A DNA stretch of 64,000 bases, taken from the NCBI RefSeq assembly GCF_964253025.1, contig NZ_CAXUQC020000001.1:3596001-3660000 (forward strand), read 5' to 3'. The position numbers and the translations under genes were made by a program. The stretch comes from Rhizobacter sp964253025. Its GTDB lineage: Bacteria > Pseudomonadota > Gammaproteobacteria > Burkholderiales > Burkholderiaceae_C. Below the pieces are notes generated by a model. That model did no database searches. It saw only the letters and a program-made list of their open reading frames with translations, and was not told the DNA's origin. Of this stretch, positions 10,528-19,069 are shown in pieces. Within the stretch, counting starts at the first letter, position 1. Each line of letters begins with the position of its first letter.

Positions 10528-12627
10528 ATGAGCAATCAACCTTCCACGCAGTACGAGGTGCGCGGCACCGTCGCCGTGATCACGCTGGCCAACCCGCCGG
10601 TCAACGGCCTGGGCCACGCGCTGCGCGCCGGCATCGTCGACAGCCTGGATCGCGCCCTCGCCGACCCGAAGGTGCAGGCGGTGGTTCTGACGGGCTCCGA
10701 TCGCGCGTTCTCGGGCGGCGCCGACGTGCGCGAGTTCGGCACGCCGAAGTCCGGCTTCGAGCCCAACCTCGGCGTCGTCATCAAGGCGGTCGAGAACTCG
10801 ACCAAGCCCGTGGTCGCGGCCATCGCCGGTGTCGCCCTCGGCGGCGGACTGGAACTGGCCCTCGGCGCCCACTTCCGCGTGGCCAAGCCCGACGCCCAGC
10901 TCGGCCTGCCGGAGGTCAAGCTCGGCCTGCTGCCCGGCGCCGGCGGCACGCAACGCCTGCCTCGCCTGGTCGGCCTCGAAACGGCCCTGAACATGATCGT
11001 CTCGGGCGCCCCCGTGCCCGCCGCCAAGTTCGCCGGTTCGCCCCTGCTCGACGCCATCATCGAAGGCGATTTGATCGACGGCGCCGTCAAGTTTGCCGAG
11101 AAAGCCGTCGCCGACAAGCTGCCGCTCAAGCGCGTGCGCGACCTGAAGGTCAAGCAGTCCGACGCCGAAGCCTTCCTCCAGTTCGCCCGCAACACCGTCG
11201 GCGCGATGTCGAAGAACTTCCCGGCGCCGCTGAAGTGCGTCGATGCGGTTGCCGCATCGGTGGGCAAGTCGTTCGATGAAGGCCTGAAGACCGAGCGGGA
11301 GCTGTTCCTTGGGCTGATGCAGACGCCGGAGTCGCGCGCCCTGCGCCACATCTTCCAGGCCGAGCGTGCCGCATCGAAGGTCGCCGACATTGGCGACGAC
11401 ACCCCCATCCGCCAGATCAAGTCCGTCGGCATCATCGGCGCCGGCACCATGGGTGGCGGCATCGCGATGAGCTTCGTCAACGCGGGCATCCCGGTCGTGC
11501 TGCTCGAGGCGAAGCAGGAAGCACTCGACCGCGGCCTGGCCACCATCCGCAAGAACTACGAGAACTCGCTGAAAAAGGGCAAGCTCACGCAAGCCAAGCT
11601 CGATGAGCGCATGGGCCTGATCACGCCGACACTGAGTTACGACGCCTTCCGCGATGTCGACCTGGCCATCGAGGCCGTCTTCGAGAGCATCGAAGTCAAG
11701 GAACAGGTCTTCAAGACGCTCGACGAAGTGATGAAGCCGGGGGCCATCCTGGCCTCGAACACGTCCGCGCTGAACCTGGACCAGATCGCCGCCTTCACCA
11801 AGCGCCCGCAGGACGTCATCGGCCTGCACTTCTTCAGCCCGGCCAACGTGATGCGCCTGCTCGAGGTGGTGCGCGGCGCCAAGACCGGCAAGGACGTGCT
11901 GGCCACCTCCATGCAGCTGGCCAAGAAGATCAAGAAGATCGCCGTGGTGTCGGGTGTGTGCGACGGCTTCATCGGCAACCGCATCGTCGCCCGCTACGGC
12001 GCGGCCGCCAACGAGGCCCTGAACGCAGGCGCTTCCCCGCAGCAGATCGACAAGGCGCTCGAGAAGTTCGGCTTTGCCATGGGCATCTACCGCATGGGCG
12101 ACCTGGCCGGCCTCGACATCGGCTACGCCGGCCGCAAGCGCCGCAAGGAAGCCAATCCGGAGGCCTACATTCCCATCGTCGCCGACCGCCTGGCCGAGGC
12201 CGGCCGCTTCGGGCAGAAGACCGGCGCGGGCTTCTACCGCTATGAAGCCGGCAAGCGTGACCCCATTCCCGATCCGGTCGTCGACCAGATGATCACCGAC
12301 TTTCGCAAGGAGCGCGGCATCACGGCCCGCAAGGTCAGCGACGAGGAGATCGTCGAGCGTGCGGTGTTCGCCATGGTCAACGAGGGCGCCCGCATCTTGG
12401 AAGAAGGCATCGCCCAGCGTGCCTCCGACATCGACATCGTGTACCTGAACGGCTATGGCTTCCCGGCACACCGCGGCGGCCCGATGCTGTACGCCGACCA
12501 GGTGGGCCTGCCCAACGTCATCCGGGCGCTGAAGCGATTCGCCGCCGAACCGGGTTCGGACGCCAAGTTCTGGACGCCCGCGCCCCTGCTCGAGAAGCTC
12601 GCGGCCGAAGGCAAGACGTTCAACTGA
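10528..12627 (+). CDS. Bifunctional enoyl-CoA hydratase / 3-hydroxyacyl-CoA dehydrogenase (FadB/PimF-like)
   Basis: This 699-residue protein joins an N-terminal crotonase domain (about 1-190; VALGGGLELALGAHFRVA and LPEVKLGLLPGAGGTQRLP, including the catalytic Glu) to an NAD-dependent 3-hydroxyacyl-CoA dehydrogenase (VGIIGAGTMGGGIAMSFV at about 300-315; LHFFSPANVMRLLEVVRG near 430) with C-terminal helical domains to the end. It catalyses hydration of 2-enoyl-CoA and oxidation of the 3-hydroxyacyl-CoA. The length and layout match the peroxisomal-type and PimF proteins. It is the first gene of the rightward operon, preceded by a good ribosome binding site, and is followed by the thiolase after 94 bases. 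Confidence 0.96.
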   Translation: MSNQPSTQYEVRGTVAVITLANPPVNGLGHALRAGIVDSLDRALADPKVQAVVLTGSDRAFSGGADVREFGTPKSGFEPNLGVVIKAVENSTKPVVAAIAGVALGGGLELALGAHFRVAKPDAQLGLPEVKLGLLPGAGGTQRLPRLVGLETALNMIVSGAPVPAAKFAGSPLLDAIIEGDLIDGAVKFAEKAVADKLPLKRVRDLKVKQSDAEAFLQFARNTVGAMSKNFPAPLKCVDAVAASVGKSFDEGLKTERELFLGLMQTPESRALRHIFQAERAASKVADIGDDTPIRQIKSVGIIGAGTMGGGIAMSFVNAGIPVVLLEAKQEALDRGLATIRKNYENSLKKGKLTQAKLDERMGLITPTLSYDAFRDVDLAIEAVFESIEVKEQVFKTLDEVMKPGAILASNTSALNLDQIAAFTKRPQDVIGLHFFSPANVMRLLEVVRGAKTGKDVLATSMQLAKKIKKIAVVSGVCDGFIGNRIVARYGAAANEALNAGASPQQIDKALEKFGFAMGIYRMGDLAGLDIGYAGRKRRKEANPEAYIPIVADRLAEAGRFGQKTGAGFYRYEAGKRDPIPDPVVDQMITDFRKERGITARKVSDEEIVERAVFAMVNEGARILEEGIAQRASDIDIVYLNGYGFPAHRGGPMLYADQVGLPNVIRALKRFAAEPGSDAKFWTPAPLLEKLAAEGKTFN

Positions 12628-12721
12628 CACGCCCCGTGGCTCGGCACGATGCCGGGCCGCATGCAGACCCGGCCCCGCGTGCCGGGCTGCACGATGCAAG
12701 CCATACACAAGGATATTCATC

Positions 12722-13900
12722 ATGACTGATGCAGTGATCGTCTCCACCGCCCGCACCGGCCTGGCCAAGAGCTGGAAGGGTTCCTTCAACATGACCTACG
12801 GTGCCACGCTCGGTGCCCACGCGGTCCAGCACGCCGTCGCCCGCGCCGGCATCGACCCGGCCGAGGTCGAGGACGTCTTCATCGGCGGCTCGCTGTCCGA
12901 AGGCACCACCGGCGGCAACGTCGCCCGCGCCATCGCCCTGCGCGCCGGCCTGCCCGTCACGACGGCCGGCGTCACGATCAACCGGTTCTGCTCGTCCGGC
13001 CTGCAGGCCATCGCGATGGCCGCCCACAGCGTCATCGTCGACGGCGCCCAGGTGGTGGTCGGCGGCGGCGTCGAGTCCATCTCGTGCGTGCAGAACGAGA
13101 CCAACCGCCACATGCGCGCCGACCCGTGGCTGATCGAGCACAAGCCCGAGATCTACTGGAGCATGCTGCAAACCGCCGAGCAGGTCGCCTCGCGCTACAA
13201 GATCTCCAAGGAAGCCCAGGACGAATACGGTGTGCGCAGCCAGCAGCGCGCCGCTGCCGCCCAGGCGGCCGGCAAGTTCAACGACGAGATCGTCCCGATG
13301 ACCACCACCATGGGCGTCGTCGACAAGGAGTCGGGCCGGCTGACGACGAAGGAGGTGACCATCTCCTCCGACGAAGGCATCCGCGCCGACACCACGCTGG
13401 AAGGCGTGGCGAAGATCCGCTCCGCACTGCCGGGCGGCGTGATCACCGCCGGCAACGCCAGCCAGTTCTCGGACGGTTCGTCCGCCGTGGTGGTGATGAA
13501 CGGCAAGCTCGCCGAGCAGCGCGGCATCAAGCCGCTGGGCATCTTCCGCGGCTTCGCCGTGGCCGGCTGCGAGCCGGACGAGATGGGCATCGGCCCGGTC
13601 TTCGCCATCCCGAAGCTGCTCAAGCAGGCGGGCCTCAAGGTCTCCGACATCGGCCTCTGGGAACTCAACGAAGCCTTCGCCGTGCAGGTCATCTACTGCC
13701 GCGACAAGCTCGGCATCCCGGACGACCGGCTGAACGTGAACGGCGGCGCCATTGCCGTCGGCCACCCGTACGGCGTCACCGGCGCGCGCCTCACCGGCCA
13801 CGCCCTCATCGAAGGCAAGCGCCGCGGCGCCAAGTACGTCGTCGTGACGATGTGCATCGGCGGCGGCCAGGGTGCAGCCGGCCTGTTCGAGGTGGTCTGA
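12722..13900 (+). CDS. Acetyl-CoA acyltransferase (thiolase, PimB/FadA-like)
   Basis: This 392-residue thiolase has all expected catalytic residues: Cys90 in NRFCSSGLQ, His348 in GGAIAVGHPYGVTGAR and Cys378 in MCIGGGQGAAGLFE, close to the numbering of the Zoogloea enzyme. The His motif reads GHPYG rather than the common GHPLG. It cleaves 3-ketoacyl-CoA with CoA to acetyl-CoA and a shortened acyl-CoA, completing the round begun by the ACADs and the fadB-like protein. The gene is preceded by AAGGA and follows the hydratase/dehydrogenase in the same operon. A biosynthetic role is possible, but the context argues for degradation. Confidence 0.95.
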   Translation: MTDAVIVSTARTGLAKSWKGSFNMTYGATLGAHAVQHAVARAGIDPAEVEDVFIGGSLSEGTTGGNVARAIALRAGLPVTTAGVTINRFCSSGLQAIAMAAHSVIVDGAQVVVGGGVESISCVQNETNRHMRADPWLIEHKPEIYWSMLQTAEQVASRYKISKEAQDEYGVRSQQRAAAAQAAGKFNDEIVPMTTTMGVVDKESGRLTTKEVTISSDEGIRADTTLEGVAKIRSALPGGVITAGNASQFSDGSSAVVVMNGKLAEQRGIKPLGIFRGFAVAGCEPDEMGIGPVFAIPKLLKQAGLKVSDIGLWELNEAFAVQVIYCRDKLGIPDDRLNVNGGAIAVGHPYGVTGARLTGHALIEGKRRGAKYVVVTMCIGGGQGAAGLFEVV

Positions 13901-13910
13901 TTCCGGTCCC

Positions 13911-13936
13911 CGGCCATGGGGCGTCCGCCCCATGGC
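13911..13936. repeat. Perfect 11-bp inverted repeat between thiolase and SDR
   Basis: GGCCATGGGGC and its exact complement flank a 4-base loop (GTCC). The hairpin begins 10 bases after the thiolase stop and ends 25 bases before the SDR start. No T-run follows, so it is not a classical terminator. It may act as an mRNA-stabilising or processing hairpin that uncouples expression of the downstream genes. Confidence 0.6.
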
Positions 13937-13961
13937 CCGTCTCCACGCCACAGCGAGTTCC

Positions 13962-14735
13962 ATGAGCGTCAAGAACCTGTTCCAGCTCGACGGCAAGATC
14001 GCCCTCGTCACCGGTGGCTCGCGGGGCCTTGGCCTCCAGATGGCCGAGGCCCTGGGCGAGATGGGCTGCAAGCTCGTCATCACGGCCCGCAAGGCCGATG
14101 AACTGAAGGAAGCCCGTGCCCACCTCGAGGCCCTCGGCATCGAGGTCATGACGGTCGTCAACGACCTTCAGAAGTTCGACGGCATTCCCGGCCTCGTGGA
14201 CGAGGTGCTCGCCCGCCACGGCCAGATCGACATCCTCGTCAACAACGCCGGTGCAAACTGGGCCGCGCCGGCCGAGGACTTTCCCGACGAGGCCTGGCAC
14301 AAGGTGATGAACCTCAACGTCACCGCGCCCTTCTTCCTGTCGCGCGAGGTTGGCCGGCGCAGCATGATTCCGCGGCGCAGCGGCAAGATCATCAACATCG
14401 CCTCGGTCGGCGGCCTGAAGGGCACGGCCAAGGGCGTGACCACCATCGCCTACAACACCTCCAAGGCGGCGGCGATCAACTTCACCCGCACCCTGGCCTC
14501 CGAATGGGGCCAGTACAACATCAACGTCAACGCGATCTGCCCCGGCTACTTCCAGTCGAAGATGACGGCCGGACTGCTCGACCGCATCCAGGACGCCGTG
14601 CTCGCCCGCACCCCGCTCAACCGCATCGGCAACGAAGAAGACCTGAAAGGCTCCGTCGTTTTCCTCGCCAGCGAAGCGTCACGCCACATCACGGGCCAGA
14701 CCCTGGCCGTGGACGGTGGCTCCTGCATCGTCTGA
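13962..14735 (+). CDS. Short-chain dehydrogenase/reductase
   Basis: This is a 257-residue classical SDR. It has the cofactor motif TGGSRGLGLQMAEALG near residues 17-32, the NNAGANW segment near 95, and the catalytic YNTSKAAAINFTRTLA segment near 165. The C-terminus FLASEASRHITGQTLAVDGG is typical of FabG-like enzymes. The start at 13962 (MSVKNLFQLDGK) is chosen over an in-frame ATG at 13872 that lies within the thiolase gene. It probably oxidises or reduces a hydroxyacyl or keto intermediate of the same pathway; NADP or NAD preference and substrate are not deducible. Confidence 0.92.
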   Translation: MSVKNLFQLDGKIALVTGGSRGLGLQMAEALGEMGCKLVITARKADELKEARAHLEALGIEVMTVVNDLQKFDGIPGLVDEVLARHGQIDILVNNAGANWAAPAEDFPDEAWHKVMNLNVTAPFFLSREVGRRSMIPRRSGKIINIASVGGLKGTAKGVTTIAYNTSKAAAINFTRTLASEWGQYNINVNAICPGYFQSKMTAGLLDRIQDAVLARTPLNRIGNEEDLKGSVVFLASEASRHITGQTLAVDGGSCIV

Positions 14736-14767
14736 CCCCTTCCCCTGAACATCGGCACACCCACACC

Positions 14768-15853
14768 ATGAGCGACACGGACAAGTTCGTCGGCACCCGC
14801 CCTGTTTCCGAGGCCCAGGCTTTCGACGTCGAGCGGCTGGCCGCCTACATGCGCGAGCATGTGGAAGGCTTCAGCGGCGACCTCACCGTGGAGCAGTTCA
14901 AGGGGGGCCAGTCCAACCCGACGTTCCGGCTGACGGCGGGCGGCAAGCGCTACGTCATGCGCCGCAAGCCCAAGGGCGTGCTGCTGCCTTCAGCGCATGC
15001 GGTGGACCGCGAGTTCCGCGTGATCAGCGCACTGGCCCGAACTGACGTGCCCGTGGCCCGCGCGTATGCGCTGTGCGAGGACACCGACGTCATCGGCACC
15101 ATGTTCTACATCATGGACTGCGTGGACGGCCGCATCATGTGGGACCCGTCCCTCCCGCAGGCCCGCGACAACGCCGAACGCGCGGCCATCTTCGACGAGA
15201 TGAACCGCGTCATCGCCGCCCTGCACAACGTAGATCCTGTGGCCGTCGGCCTGGGCGACTACGGCCGCCCCGGCAACTACATCGAACGTCAGGTCGCACG
15301 CTGGACCAAGCAATACCGGGCCGCGGAGACCGAGAAGATCGAGGCCGCAGACAACCTGATCGACTGGCTGCCCCAGCACATCCCCCCGGGCGACGAGACG
15401 CGCATCGTCCACGGCGACTACCGCCTCGACAACATGGTGTTCCACCCGACCGAGCCGCGTGTGCTGGCCGTGCTCGACTGGGAACTGTCGACGCTCGGCC
15501 ATCCCCTGGTCGATTTCGCCTACCACTGCATGACCTGGCGCATGCCCGCGAACGCGTCGCGGGGCCTCGCCGGCATCGACATCGCCGCACTTGGCATCCC
15601 GAGCGAGTCCGACTACGTCAAGGCCTACATGAATCGCACAGGCCGTGGCACCTTGGAGACTGTCACGCCGGATCAGTGGTCCTACTATTTGGTGTTCAAC
15701 ATGTTCCGCCTGGTGGGAATTCTGCAGGGCATCACGTCCCGCGCGCTGCAGGGCAACGCCTCCAGCACCGAAGCACTGGCCGCGGGCAAGCGCACCCGGC
15801 CCCTCGCCGAACAGGCCTGGGAACTGGCGCAAACCATCGTCAGCACCCGCTGA
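14768..15853 (+). CDS. Phosphotransferase family protein (aminoglycoside-phosphotransferase/choline-kinase fold, ACAD10/11-associated)
   Basis: This 361-residue kinase-fold protein has the catalytic loop IVHGDYRLDNMVFHP near residues 215-230 and the metal-binding VLDWELSTLGHPLVD near 238-252, both intact. In animals an equivalent domain is fused to the ACAD of ACAD10/ACAD11, where it phosphorylates 4-hydroxyacyl-CoAs. Here it is a separate gene 29 bases upstream of an ACAD11-like dehydrogenase, the usual bacterial split form. A role in 4-hydroxy acid catabolism is therefore an inference from family and neighbourhood. The start at 14768 (MSDTDKFVGTRPV) has no clear ribosome binding site, but upstream in-frame codons belong to the SDR region. 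Confidence 0.92.
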   Translation: MSDTDKFVGTRPVSEAQAFDVERLAAYMREHVEGFSGDLTVEQFKGGQSNPTFRLTAGGKRYVMRRKPKGVLLPSAHAVDREFRVISALARTDVPVARAYALCEDTDVIGTMFYIMDCVDGRIMWDPSLPQARDNAERAAIFDEMNRVIAALHNVDPVAVGLGDYGRPGNYIERQVARWTKQYRAAETEKIEAADNLIDWLPQHIPPGDETRIVHGDYRLDNMVFHPTEPRVLAVLDWELSTLGHPLVDFAYHCMTWRMPANASRGLAGIDIAALGIPSESDYVKAYMNRTGRGTLETVTPDQWSYYLVFNMFRLVGILQGITSRALQGNASSTEALAAGKRTRPLAEQAWELAQTIVSTR

Positions 15854-15882
15854 CGCGGCGGGACGACACCAAGGAGTCAGGA

Positions 15883-17109
15883 ATGGATTTCGAGTACAGC
15901 GACAAGGTCAAGGCCCTTCAGCAACGCGTCACCGCGTTCATGGAAGAGCACGTGTATCCCGCCGAGCCCGTCTTCGAAGAGCAGATCGAAGGCTTTCGCA
16001 AGGCAGGCAACGCATGGCAGCCCGCCCCGGTCATCGAGGAACTGAAGGAAAAGGCCAAGGCCGCAGGTCTCTGGAACCTGTTCCTGCCCGAGTCGAAGTA
16101 CGGCGCCGGCCTGACCAACCTCGAGTACGCCCCGCTCGCCGAGATCATGGGCCGCTCCGGCATCGGTCCCGAGCCGTTCAACTGCTCGGCCCCCGACACC
16201 GGCAACATGGAAACGCTCGTGCGCTACGGTTCGCCCGAGCAACAGGAACAGTGGCTCAAGCCCCTGCTCGAAGGCACCATCCGTTCGGCCTTTGCCATGA
16301 CCGAGCCCGCCGTGGCCTCGTCCGACGCGACCAACATCGAGGCCAGCATCCAGCGTGACGGCGACCACTACGTCCTGAACGGCCGCAAGTGGTGGACCTC
16401 CGGCGCGAACGACCCGCGCTGCAAGGTCATGATCTTCATGGGCAAGTCCGACGCGACCCATCAGAACCGCCACCAGCAGCAGTCGATGATCCTCGTGCCG
16501 ATGGAGGCCAAGGGCGTCACAGTGCTGCGCCACCTGCCGGTGTTCGGCTTCGACGACGCACCGCACGGCCATGCCGAGATCACGTTCGAGAACGTGCGCG
16601 TGCCGGCGAGCAACATGCTGCTCGGTGAGGGCCGCGGTTTCGAGATCGCCCAGGGCCGCCTCGGCCCCGGCCGGATCCACCACTGCATGCGCCTGATCGG
16701 TCGTGCGGAGCGGGCGCTCGAGATGATGTGCCGTCGTGCGCTCGACCGCACCGCCTTCGGCCGCAAGCTGGCCGAGCAGGGCGTCACCCGCGAACGCATC
16801 GCCAACGCCCGCATCATGATCGACCAGGCGCGTTTCCTCGTGCTCAATGCTGCGCACAAGATGGACACCGTCGGCAACAAGCACGCCCGTCAGGAAATCG
16901 CGATGATCAAGGTCGCCGCGCCCTCGATGGCCTGCCAGGTGATCGACTGGGCCATGCAGGTTCACGGTGGCGGCGCGATGAGCAACGACTTCGGTCTTGC
17001 CCACGCCTACGCCAGCGCCCGTTCGCTGCGTTTCGCCGACGGCCCGGACGAAGTCCACCGCAACGCGATTGCCAAGGACGAGCTCGCCCGCTACCTCAAG
17101 AAGGCCTGA
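15883..17109 (+). CDS. Acyl-CoA dehydrogenase (ACAD10/11-like)
   Basis: This 408-residue ACAD begins MDFEYSDKVKALQQRVTAF and has AMTEPAVASSDATNIEASIQ near 145, NGRKWWTSGANDPRCKVMI near 168 and the C-terminal ADGPDEVHRNAIAKDELARY. The ADGPDEVH motif, in place of YEGT, marks the ACAD10/11 branch. Together with the preceding phosphotransferase it forms the bacterial version of the fused animal protein, which dehydrates phosphorylated 4-hydroxyacyl-CoAs or desaturates branched acyl-CoAs. A strong ribosome binding site AAGGAG precedes the start. A close relative lies at 40828-42060. Confidence 0.94.
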   Translation: MDFEYSDKVKALQQRVTAFMEEHVYPAEPVFEEQIEGFRKAGNAWQPAPVIEELKEKAKAAGLWNLFLPESKYGAGLTNLEYAPLAEIMGRSGIGPEPFNCSAPDTGNMETLVRYGSPEQQEQWLKPLLEGTIRSAFAMTEPAVASSDATNIEASIQRDGDHYVLNGRKWWTSGANDPRCKVMIFMGKSDATHQNRHQQQSMILVPMEAKGVTVLRHLPVFGFDDAPHGHAEITFENVRVPASNMLLGEGRGFEIAQGRLGPGRIHHCMRLIGRAERALEMMCRRALDRTAFGRKLAEQGVTRERIANARIMIDQARFLVLNAAHKMDTVGNKHARQEIAMIKVAAPSMACQVIDWAMQVHGGGAMSNDFGLAHAYASARSLRFADGPDEVHRNAIAKDELARYLKKA

Positions 17110-17128
17110 TCGCCCTTGGGCATCGATT

Positions 17129-17148
17129 CCGCGGGCTACGGCCCGCGG
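17129..17148. terminator. Hairpin after the ACAD11-like gene, possible terminator
   Basis: CCGCGGGC and GCCCGCGG form a perfect 8-bp stem with a 4-base loop 19 bases after the ACAD stop. Only AGTCGTTTC follows, so the T-run is weak; it may be a weak terminator or an attenuating hairpin before the acyl-CoA ligase gene. Confidence 0.4.
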
Positions 17149-17261
17149 AGTCGTTTCATGGCGGGCGAATGTGGATCCTACTGCTGCCGTTGTCTTTGTT
17201 TTGACCTACCCTTTCCAGAGTTCATCGGCTTGTGACAAGCCCGCCCCCTGAAAGCCGCCTT

Positions 17262-18938
17262 ATGTCAGACCGCCACCGCGCCCATTGGCCTCCGGGTCTG
17301 CCGAAGCACCTCACGCTTCCGGAGACCAACGTCTACTACAACGCCGTGGTTTCGGCCGCGCGCTTCCCCCACAAGCCGTTCATCGTGTTCTACGACACGG
17401 CCATCACCTTCCGCCAGTTCCACGAGGAAACCGAGCGGATCGCGGGCTACCTGCAAGAGGTGTGCGGGGTGAAGGCCGGTGACCGGGTGCTGCTCTACAT
17501 GCAGAACAGTCCGCAATGGATGCTGGCCTACTACGGCATCCTGCGGGCCAACGCCGTCGTCGTGCCGGTGAATCCCATGAACCGCTCGGCCGAGCTCGCG
17601 CACTATGTGCACGACAGCGGCGCGACGACGATGTTCGTGCCTCAGGACCTGTATGCCGAGGCGGCCCCGCTTCTGGGCACGGGCGCCGACGAGGGCCTCG
17701 CCCACCTCATCGTTGCGGCCTACAGCGACTACCTCGTGTCCCCGACGGACCTCTCCCCGCCCGAGTTCGTGCGGGCGCCCCGCCAGCAGCTCACCGGCGC
17801 CGGGGTCACGCTCTGGACCGACATGCTGGCGCGATCGCTGATTCCGGGCCCGCTCACCGCCGGCCCCGAGGACCTCTGCGTGATGCCCTACACCTCGGGC
17901 ACGACGGGCAACCCGAAGGGCTGCATGCACACCCACCGCAGCGTGATGTGCACCCTGCTCGGAGGCCTGCAGTGGTTCTCCCGCACGCAGGACACGGTGT
18001 ACCTGTCGGTGCTGCCCTACTTCCACGTGACCGGCATGGCCGGTGGCATGAACGGGCCGCTGTTCTCGGGCGGCACGGTGGTGGTGCTGCCGCGCTGGGA
18101 TCGCGTCGCCGCAGCCCGCCTGATCGAGCGCTATCGCGTGTCGTCATGGCAGGTCATCTCGACCATGATGATCGACTTCCTGTCGAACGACGATGTCTTG
18201 CCCTACGACATCTCGAGCCTCGATGGCATCCGGGGCGGAGGCGCGGCCATGCCGGAGGCCATCGCCCACAAGCTCAAGGAGCGCACCGGCCTGAGCTATG
18301 TCGAGGGCTACGGCATGTCCGAGACCATGGCGGCGACCCACATCAACCCGCCCCATCGGCCCAAGCCGCAGTGCCTCGGCATCCCGGTCTTCGATGTCGA
18401 TGCGCGCGTGGTCGACCCCTCCACCCTGCAAGAGCTCGGCGTCGGCGAGATCGGCGAGATCATCGTTCACGGCCCCCAGGTGATGCGAGGCTACTGGAAC
18501 AACGACGACGCCACACGCTCATCCTTCGTCGAGCTCGATGGCAAGCGTTTCCTGCGCACCGGCGATCTTGCGCAGGTCGACGAAGACGGCTACTTCTTCA
18601 TGGTCGACCGGCTCAAGCGGATGATCAACGCGTCCGGCTTCAAGGTGTGGCCCGCCGAGGTCGAAGGGCTCATGTATCGGCACCCGGCCATCCAGGAGGT
18701 CTGCGTGATCGCTGCGAGCGATGCCAAGCGCGGCGAGACCGTCAAGGCGCTCGTCGTGCTGCGCCCTTCGCACGCCGGCCAGGTCACTGAAGCCGACATC
18801 GTCAGCTGGGCGCACGACCACATGGCCGTCTACAAGAGCCCGCGCATCGTCGAATTCGTCACGTCGCTGCCGAAGTCAGGCTCCGGAAAAGTGATGTGGC
18901 GTGAACTGCAAGACAAAGAGGCCCAGCGCTCCGGGTAA
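17262..18938 (+). CDS. AMP-dependent acyl-CoA synthetase/ligase
   Basis: This 558-residue member of the ANL adenylating superfamily has the P-loop-like motif YTSGTTGNPKGCMHTHRS near residues 210-227, the YGMSETMAATH motif near 347, and the hinge and C-terminal catalytic motif DRLKRMINASGFKVWPAEVE near 450. It would activate a carboxylic acid to acyl-CoA with ATP, feeding the beta-oxidation genes upstream. The ATG at 17262 (MSDRHRAHWPPGLPKHLTL) is preferred; a GTG at 17232 would add 10 residues. A 152-bp gap with a hairpin separates it from the ACAD, so it may also have its own promoter (TTTTGACC near 17200). Confidence 0.94.
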   Translation: MSDRHRAHWPPGLPKHLTLPETNVYYNAVVSAARFPHKPFIVFYDTAITFRQFHEETERIAGYLQEVCGVKAGDRVLLYMQNSPQWMLAYYGILRANAVVVPVNPMNRSAELAHYVHDSGATTMFVPQDLYAEAAPLLGTGADEGLAHLIVAAYSDYLVSPTDLSPPEFVRAPRQQLTGAGVTLWTDMLARSLIPGPLTAGPEDLCVMPYTSGTTGNPKGCMHTHRSVMCTLLGGLQWFSRTQDTVYLSVLPYFHVTGMAGGMNGPLFSGGTVVVLPRWDRVAAARLIERYRVSSWQVISTMMIDFLSNDDVLPYDISSLDGIRGGGAAMPEAIAHKLKERTGLSYVEGYGMSETMAATHINPPHRPKPQCLGIPVFDVDARVVDPSTLQELGVGEIGEIIVHGPQVMRGYWNNDDATRSSFVELDGKRFLRTGDLAQVDEDGYFFMVDRLKRMINASGFKVWPAEVEGLMYRHPAIQEVCVIAASDAKRGETVKALVVLRPSHAGQVTEADIVSWAHDHMAVYKSPRIVEFVTSLPKSGSGKVMWRELQDKEAQRSG

Positions 18939-19069
18939 ATCCGGGAAGCAATCCCTTACACCTCCGCGCAGACTGTGGTCAGGGAAGCCTAGAACCAAGC
19001 TCGAACGGCAAGCTCTCACCGAGCCGGGCACACGCCTCCGACTCGCTCACAACACCAGGAGATCGCTCA

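Noticed and set aside
12642..12684. Nested GC-rich inverted repeats between the fadB-like gene and thiolase
   Set aside because: The arms (CGGCACG/CGTGCCG) are short and separated by about 29 bases with no T-run; this can arise from base composition alone.
10504..12792. A 762-residue minus-strand frame opposite the fadB-like gene
   Set aside because: It is a codon-bias shadow; the plus strand encodes a clear two-domain beta-oxidation enzyme with intact motifs.
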